Below are positions 42,228 through 50,588 of a stretch of DNA of 64,000 nucleotides, in pieces. This DNA comes from Candidatus Bathyarchaeota archaeon. Its GTDB lineage: Archaea > Thermoproteota > CALKCG01 > B24. The position numbers and the translations under genes were made by a program. The stretch's first letter is position 1. Every line of letters starts with the position of its first letter. Under the pieces are notes generated by a model. That model made no database searches. It was not told where the DNA came from and was given only the letters and a program-made list of their open reading frames with translations. The DNA is taken from NCBI GenBank assembly GCA_018396755.1, contig JAGTQM010000003.1, positions 78,919 to 142,918 on the forward strand. The letters run 5' to 3'.

Positions 42228-43406
42228 CTAGTATGGATTCCACTCTTTGAGTTGGGCATCCCTAGGGTATTCTCCGTAGGGATATTTAAGCCATAGCCTT
42301 CCCCAGTCGGTTTTGAGGAATCTATTTACACGTATACGGCCAATTATAGGATACCATATGCGATCGTGGTATATGTTTGATGCTAGAATCGCCAGTTTAA
42401 ACATCGACGTGTGGAATAATACTCTATCTATTACAGGTTTTCCTCTTAAAAGCTGGTCGAAAAACACTACGGGGCTTCGCTTAACTTTAAACTTGAAGTT
42501 GATTTTTCCCAGGTCTAAGCCGCCTACTACATCTATTTGATCGAGGTCGGCGCATCCGAGTCCTTTTTCATGGGCGATGCGGAGGTATTTTATATCCATA
42601 GGGTTGAACCCCATTATTCTAGCCGCTACGGAATCTACAGCCACTTGATCCGTTCCAGCTATCAGAATGTTTCCCTCTCTGGGAATCATAGTTCTAGGTC
42701 CAGCTCCATCACCCATCACAGTCCCATCGACTACTGCAAATACCCCGGGATGGATTTCTCTCTGTATTTGAAGAAGATCAACTAAAACCTCGTGTATTTT
42801 TCTATGGGCGTGATGTCGATACTTTGGAATAAGTCCTCCAAAAGAGTTTTTAACAGCACATGTAATCGTAGCGTGACCATGGGTTTTCAAAGTAGCTAAG
42901 TGTATGATTCCTCTTCCTACGAATAAGCTCGGTATTGGAATTTTCGACCCGAATAGCTCATCTAAGGCTAATAGTTCAGACTTAGGTTCATACTCTATCC
43001 ACTCGACGTTAGGTAGTGGAATGAATTTAACGGCGTATTTTTCAAATATTGGTAGCCATTTATTTGAATACGCCCCTCTCCAAGGATGGGTTACCACCGT
43101 TTGATTTTCAACTGGAAATACTCTAAATCCATCTTCAACTAAAACCTTTAAAACACCTTCAAGCTGCCATACAGGTGTTGAACACGCTGGGAAGAAGAGA
43201 GACCATGAAAGATTAAGCTTCAAAATAACGTCTTTCACGTTAGGAAAACATTTACCATAATCGGCCAGCCGCATTAACTGCTCATAGTCTCCGATAACGG
43301 TTTCCGAAGAGGTGTGGAGGATGACAACTCTAGATGTTTTCAATTCAAAACTACATTTAGAATACTTAGGCATAATTATTTCCCCAACCCTTCTAGGTTT
43401 TTCCAT
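42228..43406 (-). CDS. DUF362 domain protein without ferredoxin domain
   Basis: A 392-residue DUF362 protein. Core motifs: VILKLNLSW near 61, IIHLATLKTHGHATITCAVKNSFGG around 170-195, AVVDGTVMGDGAGPR near 222, and DQVAVDSVAARIMGFNPMDIKYLRIA near 257. Many DUF362 proteins carry ferredoxin-type cysteines; none is apparent here. Biochemical function is unknown. It is upstream of, and nearly overlaps, the DPPR-synthase-like gene, so a link to lipid-carrier sugar metabolism is a reasonable guess. Confidence 0.8.
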   Translation of the reverse strand: MEKPRRVGEIIMPKYSKCSFELKTSRVVILHTSSETVIGDYEQLMRLADYGKCFPNVKDVILKLNLSWSLFFPACSTPVWQLEGVLKVLVEDGFRVFPVENQTVVTHPWRGAYSNKWLPIFEKYAVKFIPLPNVEWIEYEPKSELLALDELFGSKIPIPSLFVGRGIIHLATLKTHGHATITCAVKNSFGGLIPKYRHHAHRKIHEVLVDLLQIQREIHPGVFAVVDGTVMGDGAGPRTMIPREGNILIAGTDQVAVDSVAARIMGFNPMDIKYLRIAHEKGLGCADLDQIDVVGGLDLGKINFKFKVKRSPVVFFDQLLRGKPVIDRVLFHTSMFKLAILASNIYHDRIWYPIIGRIRVNRFLKTDWGRLWLKYPYGEYPRDAQLKEWNPY

Positions 43407-43556
43407 GCCTCTCTATGGAAAATTTCCATAAAGTTTCTATTGACCAACTGTTTTCCAGCGATGTTCCAATCTATGGTTTTCCAAGGCTTAGCGTAACATT
43501 ATGGCATTTAGCAATTCATAAGTAGTTCCTCTTACATTCTATTCGTAGGTGTCTCT

Positions 43557-44552
43557 TTGGCCGAAGTCTTCTATGATAAAGACGCAGAACTATCTGTTTT
43601 AAACGGCTTAACCGTTGGTATTCTCGGATATGGTAATCAGGGTCGAGCTTGGGCTTTAAATATGCGAGACAGCGGCGTTAAAGTCTTGATCGGTAATATT
43701 CAAGATGAATACTGGTTTAAAGCTGAAGAAGATGGCTTTAAAGTCCTACCGCTTGACCAAGCTTCTGCAAACTCAGATATCATATGCCTACTATTGCCTG
43801 ATGAGTTGCAATCCATCGTATATGGAGAATACGTAGAAGCGAATTTAGCTGAGGGTAAAATGCTCGTTTTTGCACATGGCTTTTCAATAAGATATGGGCT
43901 TATAAAGCCTCCAACATCCGTAGACGTAGCATTAGCAGCGCCTAGAATGATAGGTTCAGGCGTTAGAAGATTGTACACGCTGGGCTCTGGAGCTCCGGCT
44001 TTACTGGCTGTTGGGCAGGATTACAGCGGTATGGCTTGGAGAAAGTTGCTGGCTTTAGCTAAAGCCTTAGGTTTCACCCGTGTAGGAGCACTTAAATCCA
44101 GTTTTAAAGAGGAGACGGAGCTTGATCTTTTCACAGAGCAGGCTGTAATGCCTATAATACTCTCGGCTTTCATGAAAGCCTATGAGATACTTTCTGAAGC
44201 TGGCTACAGTCCAGAAGCAATCATACTTGAGCTTCTGGCGTCTGGAGAACTTATAGAGGTTTTCAGACAGGTATGTAAGCTTGGTCTTATGGGGCAGCTT
44301 CCTCTACATTCGAGGACAAGCCAGTACGGTCAATTATCCAGAATACAGAGATTTACAGGCATCGTAGAGAAACCTATGCGGTTAAGCCTCGAAGAGATAA
44401 AGTCTGGACGTTTTTCAACAGAACTCATACTGGAGCAGAAAAGTGGATATATTAATTTCCGTAAACTCATGGAGGAGGCTATCAACCATCCACTATGTCA
44501 TGCTGAAAATGCTGTCAAAAGCAAGGTTAAAATACCATATGAAGTCCTATAA
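43557..44552 (+). CDS. ilvC: Divergent ketol-acid reductoisomerase-like protein
   Basis: 331 residues, the length of class I KARI, which makes dihydroxy-branched-chain precursors of valine and isoleucine. Recognisable: Rossmann loop ILGYGNQGRAWALNMRDSG (23-42), the metal-binding FKEETELDLFTEQAV near 180, LSEAGYSPEAIILELLASGELIE near 213, and C-terminal SGYINFRKLMEEAINHP. Odd points: the invariant APKGPGH is replaced by APRMIGSGVRR, and the S-NTAEYG substrate motif by SRTSQYG. No other ilv or leu gene is adjacent except an isopropylmalate-type dehydrogenase 12 kb away. It may be an authentic but divergent KARI or a relative with a new substrate. TTG start. Confidence 0.75.
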   Translation: MAEVFYDKDAELSVLNGLTVGILGYGNQGRAWALNMRDSGVKVLIGNIQDEYWFKAEEDGFKVLPLDQASANSDIICLLLPDELQSIVYGEYVEANLAEGKMLVFAHGFSIRYGLIKPPTSVDVALAAPRMIGSGVRRLYTLGSGAPALLAVGQDYSGMAWRKLLALAKALGFTRVGALKSSFKEETELDLFTEQAVMPIILSAFMKAYEILSEAGYSPEAIILELLASGELIEVFRQVCKLGLMGQLPLHSRTSQYGQLSRIQRFTGIVEKPMRLSLEEIKSGRFSTELILEQKSGYINFRKLMEEAINHPLCHAENAVKSKVKIPYEVL

Positions 44553-44661
44553 GGTTAAAATCTATTTGCTCTTATTCATTTTCACAATATTAACTTAATA
44601 ATACACGTCGATTAAACTAATGAACCCTTTAAAATGTTGGGTAAATACTCTTTTACGGTTT

Positions 44662-45150
44662 TCAGCGTAATTTAATGAGTATTAGTATGCTGATTATAAC
44701 CAGGATGATAGATACCATAACCGCCATTATTTGACTTAATCTTAGAAGTCTAATTAGGTAAATTGGAATCGTACTGATGCTCACTAGATTGCTTGTGATC
44801 AAAGCGGCGGTTATAGTTAGAGTAAGCCCCATAAACCCGGCAACCAATGCTATTATGCCAAGTATGGCAACCAAGTTTTTAGAGCTATCGCTAGAAGTAA
44901 TGGGTGGAGGCTGTGAACCACTGGTAGAAGTAGGGGTTAAGCTAGCTGCTGTAGGCTCTTCAGGGATTATTAATGCTGCAATTATATATAGTATAATTCC
45001 AAAACCCCATACTAGGGAGATTGCAACCCATATGAGTCTCACTACGACGGGGTCTATGTTTAAGTATTCACCCAACCCTCCGCATACACCTGCTAAAACA
45101 CGGTTCTTCCTAGATCTATACAATCTTTTAACTGGTGTAGACTGTTCCAC
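44662..45150 (-). CDS. PspC-domain membrane protein
   Basis: A 162-residue protein with an N-terminal PspC domain (RLYRSRKNRVLAGVCGGLGEYLNIDPVVVRLIWVA), its first helix VWGFGIILYIIAALIIP, a Ser/Thr/Pro-rich linker, and two more membrane helices at the C-terminus. Bacterial PspC senses envelope stress; archaeal copies are of unknown role. It is a single minus-strand gene convergent with ilvC. Confidence 0.88.
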   Translation of the reverse strand: MEQSTPVKRLYRSRKNRVLAGVCGGLGEYLNIDPVVVRLIWVAISLVWGFGIILYIIAALIIPEEPTAASLTPTSTSGSQPPPITSSDSSKNLVAILGIIALVAGFMGLTLTITAALITSNLVSISTIPIYLIRLLRLSQIMAVMVSIILVIISILILIKLR

Positions 45151-45231
45151 ATTTTATTCAATGTTCAATACGTAGATTTAAAACTATTCATGTACAATAT
45201 GTCCTAGTGATACTGTTAAGATGGGTGGTTA

Positions 45232-46806
45232 ATGTTGGAAATAGTGCATAAATGGGGTGTTTTTGAAGCTGAATTTAAAAGTAGCGTTAATTATACCGAT
45301 CCGCTTAGAGATGTAAATCTAAACTGCATCTTCAGATCGCCAAGCGGTAGGGAGATTATGGTTGAAGGTTTCTGGGATGACTGTTCTACTTGGCGTGTCC
45401 GATTCATGCCGGATGAGCTAGGCAGTTGGACTTATAGAACTCTCTGCTCCAATAGGGATGATGGAGGGCTTCATAATCAGACTGGTGTTTTCGAATCCAT
45501 ATCCTATGAAGGTGAAAACCCCATCTATATCCATGGTGCTTTAAAGCTATCGGATAACCGTAGATATTTGATTCATGCCGATGGCAGTCCATTCTTCTGG
45601 CTTGCCGACACTGCGTGGAATGGCATAATCAGATCAACTGTCGCCGAATGGTCTAAATATCTCAAAGTTAGGAGAGAACAGGGTTTTACGGCTGTTCAGT
45701 TTGTAATGACGCATTGGCGTGGAGGACCATACGATGTTGAACGTGAAACTGCTTACGAGGGTAAGGAGAAGATCGTCAAGTTGAATGTTGAATTTTTTAA
45801 ACGTATTGACGTTAAATTCTCCATGGTTAATGAGTACGGTTTAATAGCTGCCCCTGTACTGCTGTGGGCTATTAAAGACGATATAAGTCCAGGAGCTAAC
45901 CTCACAGATGAGGATGCTCTTTTATTAACGCGTTATCTAGTAGCTAGATATGGAGCCTACATCTTAGTGTGGATACTTGCTGGAGACGGCGACTATAAAG
46001 GTGAAAAAGCTGAGCGTTGGAAACGTATTGGGAGAGCAGTCTTCCAAGGTAAGCCTAGACAACCGGTAACCATACATCCTGCTGGTAGACATTGGCTTCT
46101 ACCTGAATTTCTACGCGAAGAATGGCTAGACGTAATAGGATATCAAAGTGGGCATGGAGTCTGCGAAGACGACTTGAAATGGCTCTGCTTCGGTCCACCG
46201 AGTAGAGACTGGCGTTTAGAACCGGCAAGACCATTTATAAACCTCGAGCCGAATTATGAAGGCCACTTGGCATACAGGGTATTTAAGCCTATAACTGCAC
46301 ATATGGTTCGTAGAGCCGCATATTGGAGTCTTCTAGTGGCTCCGCCAGCAGGGGTATCCTATGGAACCAACGGAGTCTGGTATTGGAATAGAAAACCCGA
46401 GATTCCAGTCAACCACCCCCACATCGGCGTAGCTAAACCTTGGAGAGAAGCCGTTAGACTTCCAGGTGCTTGGCACATGGGTCGACTCGGGAGAATATTT
46501 TCGAAAATACCTTGGTGGTCTCTTCACCCAGACTCTGAAATAGTCGTAGAACAGCCCGGTCTTGAAAACGTAGAACTGTTCGTAGCTGTCTGTCGAAGTG
46601 AGAATGGTGAAATCGCCGTAATATACACACCTGAAATGCAGAATCTGAATTTAAACCTCAACAGCATCAAGAAGCCGTTTGAAGCGATATGGGTAAACCC
46701 ACGAAAAGAAGAAGAGGTGAAAATAGGCGTATTCACGGAGAACGATCTAAACCTAAAACCTCCAGAACCAGGCGACTGGCTACTAATACTGAGAACCGTG
46801 AGTTAA
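45232..46806 (+). CDS. DUF5060/DUF4038 glycoside hydrolase (GH140-like)
   Basis: A 524-residue protein with an N-terminal DUF5060 beta-sandwich (KWGVFEAEFKSS, FWDDCSTWRVRFMPDELGSWTY, 1-95) followed by a DUF4038 TIM barrel (FFWLADTAWNGI near 122). Candidate catalytic residues are Asp in WILAGDGDYKG near 245 and Glu in INLEPNYEGH near 340, which match in position the Asp/Glu pair of GH140 apiosidases. A C-terminal beta domain closes the protein. No signal peptide is present, so the substrate should be an imported oligosaccharide. The start is TTG or the adjacent codons after GGTGG. Confidence 0.82.
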   Translation: MLEIVHKWGVFEAEFKSSVNYTDPLRDVNLNCIFRSPSGREIMVEGFWDDCSTWRVRFMPDELGSWTYRTLCSNRDDGGLHNQTGVFESISYEGENPIYIHGALKLSDNRRYLIHADGSPFFWLADTAWNGIIRSTVAEWSKYLKVRREQGFTAVQFVMTHWRGGPYDVERETAYEGKEKIVKLNVEFFKRIDVKFSMVNEYGLIAAPVLLWAIKDDISPGANLTDEDALLLTRYLVARYGAYILVWILAGDGDYKGEKAERWKRIGRAVFQGKPRQPVTIHPAGRHWLLPEFLREEWLDVIGYQSGHGVCEDDLKWLCFGPPSRDWRLEPARPFINLEPNYEGHLAYRVFKPITAHMVRRAAYWSLLVAPPAGVSYGTNGVWYWNRKPEIPVNHPHIGVAKPWREAVRLPGAWHMGRLGRIFSKIPWWSLHPDSEIVVEQPGLENVELFVAVCRSENGEIAVIYTPEMQNLNLNLNSIKKPFEAIWVNPRKEEEVKIGVFTENDLNLKPPEPGDWLLILRTVS

Positions 46807-46895
46807 ACATCTTTTAAACCAAGCAAGTGTAGAATTTTCCACGTAGTCAAGAAAGTAAACTTTATTAAACCAGAGAATTTAAGCTAACCTCAGGT

Positions 46896-46970
46896 AGCGG
46901 GGTGGGGTAGCCAGGTTAACCCGCCGGGCTCATAACCCGGAGATCGGTCGTTCAAATCGACCCCCCGCTA
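46896..46970 (+). tRNA. Initiator tRNA-Met (CAT)
   Basis: A full cloverleaf: acceptor AGCGGGG pairs with CCCCGCT and discriminator A. The D stem is GGGT/ACCC, and the anticodon stem CCGGG/CCCGG carries loop CTCATAA with anticodon CAT. The T loop is TTCAAAT. The A1-U72 acceptor pair and the three consecutive G-C pairs at the bottom of the anticodon stem are the archaeal initiator hallmarks. There is no intron and CCA is not encoded. TTTATTAAA about 30 nt upstream could be the TATA box. Confidence 0.95.
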
Positions 46971-47098
46971 CTATTTACAATTTTTTAACATTTTTAAATT
47001 AAGTTATTTTTATCGTTGAATGGATGATTTTTTTAAACTTCTACATATTGCCATTTTTCAAGAGAAACATTTTTATCATTGAAAATGCACGTTTAATT

Positions 47099-47773
47099 GT
47101 GGAATTGAGTCAGGTTAAAGTAGGCATTAAAGGTTTAGATAATCTCTTGCAAGGTGGCTTCATAAGTGGGTCTACTGTTATTCTTTCTGGTCCTGTTGGT
47201 ACTTTAAAATCCCATATTGGTTTCCAGTTCATTTATAGAGGTTTAGAGAATGGTGAGAAGTGTTTCTGTTTGAGTACGAATCAAGACCTAGAGATTTTAA
47301 GTCTTCAGCTTAAGCTCAACTACGACTGGGATTTAAAACGGTATGTTAACACTGGAATGCTTGACTTCTTCTACTATTCACCAGCTGGCGTTCAAACGTA
47401 TGAACTTACAGAACTCGCCAGAGCAGACGTTATTACAGAGGTTATCTATAGGGTGAGTAGCAACGTCAGCCGAGTACTTATCAATACGTTGTCTCAACTG
47501 TTCACGATAGTAAGTGATGAGCATCTCGTGTTGAACTTAATCTACAGGTTGAAAACGCAAACTAGGAAGATTGGAGCGATAGCGCTTTTCGTAGTTGATA
47601 GCGGGGTTCAGAGTAAGAGTGTTGAAGAAAACGTGAAATCTATGGTCGATTACGTCTTAGAAACTAGGGAGCATGAAGATGTTGTAGAGATTAGATTAGC
47701 TAAATCGTTGACAAAACACGACTTAAAATGGCATAAAGTCTACTTGTTAAACAATGGTGTACACGTCGAATAA
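47099..47773 (+). CDS. RecA/KaiC-like ATPase with altered Walker motifs
   Basis: A RecA-superfamily protein of about 224 residues of the RadB/GvpD/KaiC-like archaeal type. VGIKGLDNLLQGGFISGSTVILSGPVGTLKS shows the expected preamble, and Walker A GPVGTLKS departs from GPPGTGKT but retains the Lys-Ser pair. Walker B reads RVLINTLSQLF, with Asn in place of the metal-binding Asp, so hydrolysis may be impaired. The first 25 codons of the track ORF are AT-rich and hydrophobic and probably leader; GTG 47099 gives VELSQVKVGIKG. Many relatives are signalling ATPases of unknown target. Confidence 0.78.
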   Translation: MELSQVKVGIKGLDNLLQGGFISGSTVILSGPVGTLKSHIGFQFIYRGLENGEKCFCLSTNQDLEILSLQLKLNYDWDLKRYVNTGMLDFFYYSPAGVQTYELTELARADVITEVIYRVSSNVSRVLINTLSQLFTIVSDEHLVLNLIYRLKTQTRKIGAIALFVVDSGVQSKSVEENVKSMVDYVLETREHEDVVEIRLAKSLTKHDLKWHKVYLLNNGVHVE

Positions 47774-48159
47774 TCCACCAGCTTTTTGTATGGATATTTA
47801 ACCTCCTGAGTTCCCGCTTTTAAAGCCCGGAGATGTTTTAGAAAAGGTTTAGAAGTCTTTTTCAACCTACCCTCCCCCCTAGGTCTCAATTTTTCCCCAT
47901 AGTTTTCTATGGAATTTTTCCATAGCTCCCTCTGTAGAATCCATTGTTTTTTAATCCAGACAATGGGTTTTTCTACAAGTGGACGACTTGTAGAAATATC
48001 TACATTCCATAGAGTTTCACTGCGAATTCGCCGGTTCCCATCTTTTCATAAGCGTATAGAGCTGGTTAATCTCTTTCAACGGTATTTGAAAGGCCTAACC
48101 TAGGGCTAAACGGATCCTTTCGGAAACTCTTTAGAGAGTCATACCATTAGCATAGTCCT
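47774..48159. other. Non-coding stretch with clustered inverted repeats
   Basis: About 390 bases without a supported gene. Three inverted repeats lie within 110 nt: CCATAG-TTTT-CTATGG (47897-47912), CCATTG...CAATGG (47941-47966) and an 11-bp-arm hairpin at 47970-47996. TTCCATAG recurs at 47918 and CATTCCATAGAG near 48003. The short 64-codon ORF across this section is not convincing. These could be terminators of the ATPase gene, operators or ends of the decayed element to the right. Confidence 0.5.
47970..47996. repeat. Inverted repeat, 11-bp arms, 5-nt loop
   Basis: TTTCTACAAGT at 47970-47980 is the exact reverse complement of ACTTGTAGAAA at 47986-47996, with GGACG between. The arms are perfect. 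The site lies 200 nt after the ATPase gene and 160 nt before the recombinase remnant, so it may be a terminator hairpin, an operator or an element end. Confidence 0.7.
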
Positions 48160-48810
48160 TCAGTCGGCTTCAACCCCATCAAAGTTAACTAATGGAGAAA
48201 TATGGTAAAAGGGGCTCTTAAGAGGATAACGTTCAAGCTTGAGGTTTGGAAAGATAGAGTGGATTTTCCTCTCTGATTCTTCAGGAGGAATTCGAAGGAT
48301 GATGTAACTGCTACCTAAGATAATAACCTTCTGAATGACCTTTCTCATCCCTCACGTTCTTGTATCCTATTGGAGCCTTAACAGGCCACCCCCAAACTTT
48401 TCCATCATACCTTTCAAAACTTCCTCAGCTAAGTTTCTTGAATAGAACTGAGCCATCGCAACAAGAGCGTTCTTAATAAACTCTCCAGAAGGATTTTCAT
48501 CGATGTTTTCTGTAACTGATAGAAGTCTAACGCCTTCCTTTTTCAGAATGACCTTGTAGGCGTAAAAGTCGATGTCGTTTCTGGAGAACCTATCAATTTT
48601 ATGAACAATAACAGCATCAATTGTCTTATCCTTTTGGACCTCTTAACCATTTCTCGGAAGGCTGGCTCCCCCCATCAATATACTCCTCTAAAATCCTAAA
48701 ACCATGAGAATTGGCATATTCTCTGATTGCTTTCAATTGGCTGGAATTGATAGACCTTTCTCAGCCTGCTCTTTAGTTGAAACTCTAGCATAAGCCAAAG
48801 CATTCTTCAT
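48160..48810 (-). pseudogene. Large serine recombinase (resolvase) pseudogene
   Basis: Reading the minus strand from ATG 48810 gives MKNALAYARVSTKEQAEKGLSIPA, the catalytic N-terminus of serine site-specific recombinases with Ser in ARVS. After single-base frameshifts follow IREYANSHGFRILEEYIDGG, FREMVKRS, then AVIVHKIDRFSRNDIDFYAYK, ENIDENPSGEFIKNALVAMAQFYSRN and PIGYKNVRDEKGH. At least three frameshifts break it, and the DNA-binding recombinase domain beyond is not readable. Enzymes of this sort mobilise integrated elements, so this marks an old insertion. Confidence 0.85.
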
Positions 48811-48831
48811 AAAAGTTTGAAATTTAGATTA

Positions 48832-48992
48832 TTGCCCGAAATCCTTTAAAATTTTATCAAAGAGAGGTTCTAGATTAGGTATTCCCTCATTCACGGTCTT
48901 CCAAACTCTTTTTAAATCAACTCCAAAATATTCGTAGCATCTTCCATAGCTTCAATAATATCCTCTATGTAATCTAAAAATTCCCTTTTCAT
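48832..48992 (-). pseudogene. HEPN (DUF86/HepT-like) toxin remnant
   Basis: ATG 48992 overlaps the end of the MNT remnant as ATGA and starts MKREFLDYIEDIIEAMEDA, the opening helix of HepT-type HEPN toxins. The frame then shifts, and the end of the domain reads YFGVDLKRVWKTVNEGIPNLEPLFDKIL, the standard C-terminal helix. The middle, including the catalytic R..(4-6)..H ribonuclease motif, is deleted. The toxin is therefore dead. Confidence 0.75.
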
Positions 48993-49287
48993 AAGTTGAC
49001 AACTTCTTCCAAGATGCGCCTTCCAATTCTTGGTTTTAGGGTGCTTTTCTCAACTAAATCAACTTTAACCCTAATTCTTCACCCAAATAATTCTCTAATC
49101 TAATAAAATCCAAAAGACTTAATCCGGCTGATTCCTCAAACTCAACCAAAATATCAAGGTCGCTTCCCCTCTTCTCTTCACCCCTTATATAAGAGCCAAA
49201 ATACCAATAGATTTCACTTTAAATTTTTCCTTTAAAGATGGTTTTAATTCTTCTAATTTTTTTCTTTATTTCCTCAATGTTTTTCAT
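48989..49287 (-). pseudogene. Minimal nucleotidyltransferase (MntA-like) antitoxin remnant
   Basis: From ATG 49287, MKNIEEIKKKI is followed, across frameshifts, by YWYFGSYIRGEEKRGSDLDILVEFEE, the polymerase-beta-type GS..RG......SDxD active site of MNT proteins. SLLDFIRLENYLGEELG and then VDLVEKSTLKPRIGRRILEEVVNL complete the usual fold. At least three single-base indels disrupt it. MntA AMPylates and silences HepT, and the two genes sit head to tail as expected for a HEPN/MNT module. Confidence 0.82.
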
Positions 49288-49317
49288 ATACTTACCTTCC
49301 CAAAATTTTGGGACCTT

Positions 49318-49740
49318 TAACCTTTAAAGGTTTTCTCAAATTCAAGCCTCTCCATCATAAAGTTTTCCGAGACTTGGGGCTCCTCAGTTAATTCTGGAAT
49401 TGGGTCTGGGGAGTCTTGAACCCATTCCTGTTTCAAAATTGCATTTAGCTCCCCCTCTGGGATCAGGTAGTAAGCGGCGAAGATCTCTGCTTCCCCCTCC
49501 TGTTTTTAATTAGCCAGCTTTCAAAGGAACCGTCTTCACGGAAATAGTTTAGTTTTGTTTTCCGATGGAATAGGTGATGGGCTAAGCCATGGGCGATGAG
49601 ATGACGTTTTTATAAGGATGGAGGTTAGGGTCAATTACGGTAATTCCTGAATCTCTGAGATACATTTCTTTTATTATCCTCCTCAAGGGCTCCTCGGCCA
49701 CTTTAGCCCTGAGTTTTCCAGCTACAAAATCCAATAGCAT
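49318..49740 (-). pseudogene. ImmA/IrrE-type metallopeptidase remnant lacking catalytic Glu
   Basis: Minus-strand reading from ATG 49740 gives MLLDFVAGKLRAKVAEEPLR, then, after a frameshift, RHLIAHGLAHHLFHRKTKLNYF, and after another EGEAEIFAAYYLIPEGEL and the end KTFKG. The H....H plus E-x-E-A-x-x-FAxxxLxP pattern is that of ImmA/IrrE (COG2856) peptidases that cleave phage-type repressors. Here the HExxH motif reads HGLAH, so the general-base Glu is gone as well as the frame. It follows directly after the MNT gene start, in the same orientation. Confidence 0.8.
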
Positions 49741-49815
49741 AGAAGCGGTTTTCAGATGTGTTTGAACTCACAGTACAAGTAGATCCTTGGGTTATTGAAA
49801 GTAGTAGAAGGATGC

Positions 49816-50505
49816 CTACTGCTGCCAGCATCTTAAAAACTGCTCGATGATCGACCTGGCAATCTCCACCACCTCCTCGTAAGATAGGCGGCTCATTATT
49901 TCATACCATACGTCGCCTATGTAGAAGTGGACCACGCCTACAGGCTGAATGAACACTCTATTTGTCTGAGGCTCGTAGCCGAATACGGCTATCCCATCAA
50001 CCATTCGATAGGTTAGGTTGAATTCCTCAGCGTATTCTCTAGCAGTCTCCTCAGAGTTTATGTCGGCGACAGCTTGTACGGTGTCTGGGGCGAGCTTGGA
50101 TATGAGCACTATCGTGTCAGGTGCTCCACCTTCTATGTCTGCGTAGGTCCACCCCCAGTGGAGGTGTATGAGGACGAAGGGGTTATCCTCCTCTGCTATA
50201 GGCTCATCCGCGTAGTAGACGTAGATGGTGTCCTCTGAAGAGACTATAATCCTCATGTAGGTCATGTCAGCCGGTATCCTAGTCGGAAGTCTGACAGGAG
50301 CCGTGGCATTCAGAAGCCTAGCAGCCTCCTCGATAGAAAGTACATGCGAAGAGTTAACAGGCAGAGCTCCACCGAACCCGTAGCCCCCTTCACCTGAAGT
50401 CTCGCTGGAAGCCCTCTCCCCAGCCTTAAAAAAGGTAAAACACGACACAGCAGCAACCACAGCAACTATTAAAACGCACAGAGCAATAGTAACCTTCCTC
50501 TTCAA
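49816..50505 (-). CDS. Secreted or membrane-anchored hypothetical protein (DUF4367-like)
   Basis: A 229-residue protein with an N-terminal anchor or signal (VTIALCVLIVAVVAAVSCF), a flexible Gly/Ser/Glu linker, and an extracytoplasmic domain. The domain begins LSIEEAARLLNATAPVRLPTRIPADM, a pattern like DUF4367, where a proline-bounded LP.YLP..Y motif opens a domain found in anti-sigma-like surface proteins. The lone Cys in the hydrophobic segment could be a lipobox-like site, but this is weak. It is the only intact gene in the decayed section. Confidence 0.65.
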   Translation of the reverse strand: MKRKVTIALCVLIVAVVAAVSCFTFFKAGERASSETSGEGGYGFGGALPVNSSHVLSIEEAARLLNATAPVRLPTRIPADMTYMRIIVSSEDTIYVYYADEPIAEEDNPFVLIHLHWGWTYADIEGGAPDTIVLISKLAPDTVQAVADINSEETAREYAEEFNLTYRMVDGIAVFGYEPQTNRVFIQPVGVVHFYIGDVWYEIMSRLSYEEVVEIARSIIEQFLRCWQQ

Positions 50506-50588
50506 ACTCCCTCAAGCGGGCTTCTTGTAGGTAGAATATTTAAAGGCTCTGCTTTCAAGCTAAGGGCTAGTGTACGTAGCCGAAATCC

